A DNA stretch of 25,394 nucleotides from Pelargonium cotyledonis (taxonomy: Eukaryota; Streptophyta; Magnoliopsida; Geraniales; Geraniaceae): positions 1-25,394 of the forward strand of contig JAYMTA010000672.1 of NCBI GenBank assembly GCA_036897625.1. The letters run 5' to 3'. The notes beneath the pieces are model-generated. The model searched no databases. It saw nothing but the letters and a program-made list of their open reading frames with translations, and was not told the origin of the DNA. Made by a program: the position numbers and the translations under genes. Position 1 is the first letter of the stretch. Each line of letters starts with the position of its first letter. Positions 18,963-25,394 of the stretch are shown in pieces.

Positions 18963-21443
18963 TTATAAGCTATATGGCATTGAAGTAGGAATGTGGGGAA
19001 AAGATTGAAATGACTTACTTGTCTTTCCGCTTAGGGCATCATTAGTAGTGGCTACACCACTGAAAGGCCCGATGCTAGTTACTTGCGGTGCTATTGGGTG
19101 ACTTTGTTGCATAGGCTGAGAACTGAACCTAAACATGTTCATATTCATAGCCTGCAAAACAGAACAGGTGATCGGAGTTACACAAAGTACAAGCACCATG
19201 CATAGCTTTCATTTTTTTTTTTTTTTTTGACAAAGGACATAACTTTCGTATATGCATAAAGAAATGGAATTGGACTAATGTTGTGTGGTGAATATAGGGC
19301 ACAAACCTGAGGTGTGTTTTGCATTTGGTGGAAGCCCATGTACCGTGCATACTGCTCAGGAAAAGACGTATTTTGCATCTGATTTGCATAGTTAACAGGA
19401 TTCATGACTGGAGTTTGGCCCATTATGGCCTGGTTAGGTGTCTGAGCCATTGGCATGGATTGATCAATTAATGGAACCCTAGATAGCATGGGGTTGGGCA
19501 TAGAAGCCAAAGAAGGTGAACCCATCCCCATACTCATTCGAGAAATATAGTGTTGGACTCCCGGAAACATCATTGGTCCCATCCCGCCTCCCATCCACAT
19601 TACCTGAAACAACGAGAAAAAAAATGGTGAGTGGCTTGGGTGACAAATAATATTATAACCACTGATTCAAGAGCCGCTGCACCACACGTACCTGAAGTTG
19701 TAATTGAAGTGACTTCAAGTATTCAATTGCCTCCTCTAGCATTGATGCTTTGTCGGTCTGCAAATTAAACATCAATGTAGTGTTAGAAAATTTCGGACAA
19801 GAAACTCACAAAAATGAGTAGCAATATCCCGAGCCAGTCTCATCTTGTTCTGAACATTCTCATGACCCTATTATCTAGATGCCAATCCAACTTAATATCC
19901 TGATTGTCGACCTTAGACAAGATATCTAGCTTACCGTTAGCACCATAAGTTAAATTCTTCATTTTCTTAACATCAATATGTCCTGAAAACATACCTTGTT
20001 ACAGTGAGGTATGAGCTCCTGCAATGCCTTCATCTTTTCATTGATCCTATCTCTTCTTCTCTGCATTAGTAAAGATGAAAATTCAGTAACACTCACATAA
20101 TTGAAAGAAAAAAAATTGAAGTCTAAGGAATCTTGTGAATCATACTCTTTCTGAAAGATTATGCACTTCAGCAGCACGACTTCGTCTGGTAGACCCTGAT
20201 CGTCTGGATGACTTGTTCCCAGCAGCTGATTCGAGTTCAGCAGCCTAAAATGTTTCAAGTTAAATAACGAGGGAAGCTAACATAATACTGAAATCAAGAG
20301 AGAGATGGGTTGTGTGTAGTGTGTACCTCACTCTGGCTCTCGGATTCTTCCACATCTCTCCCCTTTCTTTTGTGGCTAGTGAAATCAGTAGACTGCCTAC
20401 AAGTTCTTCCGAAACTACTACCCGATCCACCAGAAGACGACGTAAGAGTAGGCTCGATTGTCTCTGTCTGCCCTCTTTCACTCTGATGAATTGTCCTCTG
20501 AAGATTGTCCTTGAAAGGTCTTGCTGATAGGCCAGTAGTACCAACACCACTGCTGGAGACCCGACTCCAATCAGGGTCGTTCTGGACTTGGTTGCTGCCA
20601 CAGTGGCTCGACCCGACTGTCATGGCTGAGGCCTCTTTGCCCTTTCCTTGTGTCACAGTACCGGACCCTTTCCCTCCCAACTGTCCACCAGAATTGGCCA
20701 AATTCCCGAAACCCTCCAAGTTATTATTTCTCTGGGCCGAACCAGAAAGCTGAAACCTAGGAGGAGGCATTGGGTTTCCAGGCAATTCTTGTAAAACAGT
20801 ATGCTTCATGTTCTGATGCTGATGGTGCAAAGGCACAGCACCACGAGTTGGATTCGAAGCATTAAATTTCACAAACTTGTCCTCCTCGAATTGCTTGAGC
20901 TGCACTTTATCGGCCTGGACTGGATCAGACGATGGCAAGTCAGTGAAAAGACTAGAACAAAACTCCTTCTCGAAGGAATCTTCAAACGGGTTATGGATCC
21001 AAGAAACTGTATCATCATCTTGAATCAAGTTACTTGAATTCCCATACGATCCAACGCCTCTCACACCATGTCTAGGCTGATCATTAAGGCCATGTTGACC
21101 TTGCTTCCGGTTCGTCTGGCTGTTCAAAACTACCTGCCCATTTCGCCATAGGAGCTCCACAAGCTCATGGTCTGGCCTGTAACCACAAAATTAGCCGATA
21201 ATCAAATCAGCAAAGCATCAAACCAATCTAATCAACAGCTACAGCTACAATAATCAAGACCCATTTGCCATTTTTTTCCTTGCTTCCACAGTGAAAAGTA
21301 GACTCAAGAAAGCTACAACCCAACATAAATTGAAAGGTAAAGAAAAAGAAATGAGAGAAAAAGAGCACAAACCCCATTGATTTCTTCTGATTGGTGACAT
21401 GAAGATCACTCTCAAAATTCCAATCACAAACAGAGTGATTCAT
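18963..21443 (-). CDS. PIF4: PIF4/PIF5-like phytochrome-interacting bHLH transcription factor
   Basis: Coding exons on the minus strand: 21443-21373, 21176-20327, 20244-20146, 20060-19995, 19757-19692, 19603-19307 and 19151-18963 (545 aa if the last exon is read to TAA 18965-18963). The N-terminus carries the active-phyB-binding (APB) motif [13 protein letters not shown] (28-40). SSHCGSNQ followed by VQNDPDW and the Ser-rich [11 protein letters not shown] match PIF4/5. The bHLH domain spans about 332-384: the basic part is [15 protein letters not shown], with His, Glu and Arg as in G-box binders, and the helices contain [12 protein letters not shown] and [21 protein letters not shown] with MMFPG follows directly, as in PIFs. 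These nuclear proteins promote growth in darkness and warmth and are degraded after binding phyB. No APA motif is obvious. A strong donor, CAA|GTAAGT at 19018, suggests the last exon is often spliced, giving about 528 aa. At about 100 aa longer than Arabidopsis PIF4, most of the excess is in the Gly/Gln/Ser-rich middle. Confidence 0.94.
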
Positions 21444-21456
21444 TGCTGACTATTCA

Positions 21457-22100
21457 CTGTAAAAATACAATTAAAAAAGGTATCAATAGTCTAATAGTGA
21501 TTAAAGAGACCCACTAAGCACACATAAATTAATGATTAACCGATTATTTAACACATATTACCCGATAAAATACTAATAAAAAAATTCCTTTACCAATTAT
21601 AGAACTATCCCAATATAGAAAGTAAAAAGAGAGAAGAACAAACCAAAAGCCCCAATTGGAATGCAAGTTCAATTACTTTAACTGAGAATTGTTTAGTTCA
21701 CATCTTCCAAGCAAATATAAAATTAACCAAATCTTCAAACTTTGTTGAACCCAACAAGACAAAGAATAAACAAAACATCATATTTTATTACATTAATTTA
21801 TAAAATTGAGAGAGCATGGTCATGAAACTCAACAAAAACACATGCCAATTTCTCAAAACCCTTTTCACTTCAGCAGCTAAAATTGGCAACAAGCCACTCA
21901 AAAATTAAACTTTCCCATGAAAGAGAAAGTACAAGCACACTCAATAAAACATGCCAGATTTGATGTTTTCCAGCAAAAGAAAACCATGGGAATCATGAAA
22001 GAAACCAAACTTTGGAGAGAACCCATAAATGGAAATGAATTTAAAAACCAAAACTTGAAACCAAACCCACACACGGAGATTGCCAGACAGACAGACCCAC
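21457..22100 (-). other. Leader intron of the PIF-like gene
   Basis: The donor CAGCAG|GTGGGT (GT at 22100-22099) and the acceptor TTTTTACAG (ending at 21457) lie 13 bases before the main ATG at 21443. The leader exon upstream of 22100 has no ATG, at least up to about 22200. The spliced leader is thus free of uORFs, unlike the two other genes. Confidence 0.6.
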
Positions 22101-22330
22101 CTGCTGCTTTGAGGCACTTGATGCTTGGAAATAGCAAAAACTGAGACAAAATCTCAGCTTTGTGTGTTTTTTCAACTGTAATGAGAATAAACTTGGGATT
22201 GGAGTAAAAATGGGGAGGTGGGTGTTGCTGCTTTAACTCTCACAGTTGAAGAGAGACAGTGACATCACCTGGGGGAGTGTTTGGGTGCTGCTGCAGTGTT
22301 GTAAAGCATCTGTACAGTGATGAACAATGA

Positions 22331-22344
22331 TTGACACGTGTCAA
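22331..22344. promoter_or_regulatory. Palindromic G-box in the PIF-like promoter
   Basis: TTGACACGTGTCAA is a perfect 14-base palindrome centred on the G-box CACGTG (22335-22340), upstream of the leader exon. G-boxes bind PIFs themselves, HY5 and other bHLH/bZIP factors, so feedback control is plausible but inferred. Confidence 0.6.
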
Positions 22345-22383
22345 ATGATGAGGGAGTTGGTGTGGGGCCAGAAGAGGAGCTTT

Positions 22384-22412
22384 AGCTTGAGCTTGAGCTT
22401 GAGCTTGAGCTT
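22384..22412. repeat. (AGCTTG)n hexanucleotide repeat
   Basis: Four perfect AGCTTG units plus AGCTT. The repeat lies between the two G-boxes of the PIF-like promoter and is likely to vary in length between individuals. Confidence 0.9.
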
Positions 22413-22526
22413 ACGGTGAAGTTGCAAATGCTGACAAGGCTTGTGTGGTGCTGGGGATAGCAGATCTAAAGCTTTCAATCTTGTGGATCGGATTGGGGTG
22501 GATCTGAAAATGGAGGGTGGTGATGC

Positions 22527-22532
22527 CACGTG
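22527..22532. promoter_or_regulatory. Second G-box (ABRE-like) upstream of the PIF-like gene
   Basis: CACGTG in the context TGCCACGTGTAC, which also fits an ABRE core, 192 bases upstream of the palindromic G-box. Confidence 0.5.
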
Positions 22533-22544
22533 TACAGTGGCTAA

Positions 22545-23975
22545 GAAATATTATTGTTTATTGGGCAATGATTAGGGACAGTGTTGTCAGAACAAGAAAA
22601 GTCCTCGTGTAAGTGACAACGCATTAGTTGTTCATTTTTACAGGTTGGTCTCTTCAGACATGGACCATGTTTGTGTTGTTGAAGATAATGTAAATGGTCT
22701 CTCCCAACCTCACTAATTGGACATTTTTAAACCACATTTACTAACAATTCATCATAAGTAGAAAAAACTATTTAGAGTGCCACTTTCTAATGGTAAATCT
22801 TGTAAAGTTTCTTACAGACCAAAGTGGTAATACAAAGTCAAGGGTTGATCTGTTTGTAGCTTTTAGGTTGTCACATTGTTATAATTTTGTGGTTTTTAGA
22901 CTATTTACTTAAGGTGTTCTCATATAAGAGAGATGCTTCATGAAAATATTGATTGTGCACATGTCAAATTTACTGTAAAAAAAAAATGTGACTTTCAAGT
23001 GTAAGAAGAGATTATTAATGAGTTTATACATGAAAAGTTATATATAGTGATGTAAATGAAATCATACTAACAATGTTAATTGTTTAGTAGTTAAAATTTA
23101 AGTATGGTGATCATACGGTAAAAAATGAATCTTTCTAAATCGCCTTATGAGTAGTTTTCTATCGCTCTATGACACACTCTTATATTTGCTTGTGTGATTT
23201 ACTCGATACTAGTATACATGGTTTTCTCAATTATTTTGAGGGTCTTACATATGCTAATGTAAAAAAAAAAAATGCATGATTTCATTTTCGGATATCTAGC
23301 TTCTCGTGGCAGTTATAGTCTGCTCCTATTTGCGACTCTCGGCAATGACAATGTGTTCGTCGACGTCTCTATTCACTTACTCCATTTTCGATTTTCTTTA
23401 TGCTTCTTATACACTTCTTCGCTTCTCATAAGCGATACTCAAAAGTTACACTGCAATACTTGTTTTTTTGTTTTTACAACTAAATTAACGGGAAATAAAA
23501 CATGTGTTGTGTTCTAACATGAAAAAAAATTTCATTTGCATATGTTTCTTCCGTTCATTCACCTACTCCTAAAATTGAACCCTCCGAAAATTATACTACG
23601 GTCATGCCAGTATAATCTCGTTGCTTTGATGGATGTGTTTTGTATTAAACTTTCTTGGTAAATAATTATCTCCTCTTATCGAATTGAAGTTCTATATACA
23701 CATAATCAACTCACTCAATCTGCAATCGTAATCTAATATTAAAATATTTTACACGGGCACAATTTAACATACTTCAAGATATTTTTTCTTCTCATTTTAT
23801 CTCATGATACAATTATATATGTATTACTTAATCATATAAAATTAATTGTTAAGTTTGTTGGGTTCGATGATCCAAAATCATCACGTTTTGGAGAATTAAT
23901 ATGGTACGTTTTGCTACTCAAAAGTTCTTGGTATACAGTATTAAATACAAGAACAGTTGAAGTGTGACAAGCTAA
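22545..23975. other. Upstream intergenic region, no gene seen
   Basis: AT-rich, with short A/T runs (for example 22976-22986 and 23261-23271). The open frame at 23272-23517 has no recognisable similarity and begins right after an A-run. I see no RNA gene. Confidence 0.5.
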
Positions 23976-24317
23976 GGTAGCGTTCGTTTAATTTCTTCTC
24001 TAACTTATTTAAAATAATTACAACTTACTTTCCTTACATTTGAATACCTAATTTTAAACTCTCAATTTGTGGGGTTCACTGATTCCTATCATTTCAATTA
24101 TTCAAAATTTGCAGGAATTGAAATAACACCTCAACTATGGTATTTCAATTCCTAAGAATTTGGATTTATTTAACTAATCTTAGGAAAAAAAAATTTTTTT
24201 AATTACAAACTTACCCTTCTAAAAAAGTTAAACGAACACAATAATTACAAATTTTTAATACCCAACATGTCCCAAATTCTTTGGAATTGAATTAAAATTT
24301 GTTAAACGAACACTACC
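23976..24317. mobile_element. Tourist-like MITE (342 bp) with TAA target duplication
   Basis: The left end GGTAGCGTTCGTTTAA and the right end, read in reverse as GGTAGTGTTCGTTTAA, are terminal inverted repeats with one mismatch. TAA flanks both sides (23973-23975 and 24318-24320), the target duplication of PIF/Harbinger (Tourist) elements. The interior is AT-rich, non-coding and partly self-complementary (AATTGAAATAACACC against GGTATTTCAATTCC). Confidence 0.88.
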
Positions 24318-24320
24318 TAA

Positions 24321-25394
24321 AAGTCACACGTACAAAAACCTATATCATCATTCCATGGAAAATATCTTAGTTGCATCTTTATCGTATACTATACATATAT
24401 TTTTTTTATTAAAAAAATTCCAATTTAAAGGATGAAACTTATATATTTTTATTATTTTAATAGAAGTAATTAACTATTCTAACTTAACAACCATAGTGCT
24501 AGTGATACATCCAAAAATTCTAATCACTCGAATTGTTTTCTAGTAAACTAAAATATATGTTCAATATTACCAAAAAAAAAAAGAAAAAAGAAAAAAGAAA
24601 AAGACAAGTCTACTAGAATAAAGTATCTCTGATAATGAGGAGTTATTTATTAATTAACATTAGTGTATGTTTAGGTGTCAAATAATTGACTATCTTAGCT
24701 TTAAGAATTATTTGTTACGAGAATTTGTATAGTCCCATGAATTTATGGTTTTTAAATTTTTTTTATGTGGAAAAATAATGAGTAATTAGTATTGTGCATT
24801 TGGACTTATGTTGGGTGCAAATGAGAACAAATCGTCTAACATATATTATTTTAAAAAGTATTTATACTTTTAATAATTGATGACATCATATTTTATCTTT
24901 TTGGGGTGAAGGTGGCAATATCGCCGTGTTGACACATGGATGAATGGATATTTTCTCCAAATTCGTTTTGGCATGACCTGAAAACGAGAGTTGATATGGT
25001 TACTAAATTAGATATGCTATAATTAAGAGTTTTCCCACGTCATGGCCTTGTAAATATAGGCCAGTTGGTGCAGTAAGAGTCATTGCAAGAATTGATGGTC
25101 GTCCCCACTCAATGAGGCAAATTGCAATGATTAATTAGTTGCCGAGATTATTATTTTTAGTTTTTAACTTTTAAATGTGAACTATTCTGTCACTTAGGAC
25201 TTTAATTTTTTTTAATTAAACTAGTTGTAGCCGGTTTAAATGTGACACATCGTCAGTCAGCTAAAATAGCCTTGGATTATAATTGGATTGATGATCCCTT
25301 TGTATAAAAATAACAAATTTTCATTATTAGCACATGGATCACATTTAATTAGGCTGGATGGGTGGCTGCCCCCACAGCCGCCGTCCATCCAATA
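24321..25394. other. AT-rich intergenic end of the window
   Basis: A purine-rich run of AAAAAG-type units lies near 24570-24604. The last 40 bases are unusually G/C-rich and form an imperfect inverted repeat (GGATGGGTGGCTG against CAGCCGCCGTCCATCC, about 25358-25391). This may be the edge of another feature beyond the window. I see no gene. Confidence 0.45.

Noticed and set aside
20505..20753. 82-codon plus-strand open frame
   Set aside because: Antisense shadow of PIF exon 2; composition follows the sense codons.
22341..22529. 62-codon minus-strand frame with a Lys-Leu repeat
   Set aside because: The repeat is just the translated (AGCTTG)n microsatellite in the PIF promoter.

Overview
This is flowering-plant (eudicot-type) nuclear DNA. 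It is AT-rich, its genes are split by spliceosomal introns, MITEs and SINE-like repeats lie between and within genes, and three multi-exon genes are readily matched to plant families. All gene models here were built by hand from splice signals, frame continuity and remembered family sequences; no alignment or expression data were available.

Layout. (1) Positions 1-165 hold a broken fragment of an L1-type LINE ORF1 zinc knuckle on the minus strand. (2) 360-5400, plus strand: a NO POLLEN GERMINATION 1 (NPG1)-like TPR protein, five coding exons, 696 aa, with a probable leader intron and several short upstream ORFs. (3) 5939-11060, minus strand: a peroxisomal polyamine oxidase of the PAO2/PAO3 type, ten coding exons, exactly 490 aa, ending in the PTS1 tripeptide SRL, with a TATA box and one overlapping upstream ORF. 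(4) 11060-18150: a long repeat-bearing intergenic region with a Stowaway MITE, SINE-like units, tandem repeats, a foldback element and one small unrecognised two-exon candidate gene (80 aa, 14473-15115). (5) about 18150-22300, minus strand: a PIF4/PIF5-like phytochrome-interacting bHLH factor, seven coding exons, 528-545 aa depending on how the last exon is spliced, with a leader intron and two G-boxes upstream. (6) 22545-25394: AT-rich DNA with a complete Tourist-like MITE and no recognisable gene.

The three main genes do not form a pathway. NPG proteins are scaffold subunits of the plasma-membrane PI4K-alpha-1 complex, PAO2 back-converts spermine and spermidine in peroxisomes, and PIF4/5 are light- and temperature-responsive transcription factors. 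Their adjacency is still informative: in Arabidopsis PIF4 (AT2G43010), PAO2 (AT2G43020) and NPG1 (AT2G43040) are also near neighbours, and PAO3-PIF5 (AT3G59050-AT3G59060) is the duplicated pair, so the window looks like an orthologous block.

The most interesting points are the conserved block, one GC-AG intron in each of two neighbouring genes, upstream-ORF-rich leaders on NPG1 (including an AUG-stop four bases before the main start) and PAO2, a likely alternative C-terminus of the PIF protein, and several undescribed small repeats. I found no convincing evidence of a wholly new system.
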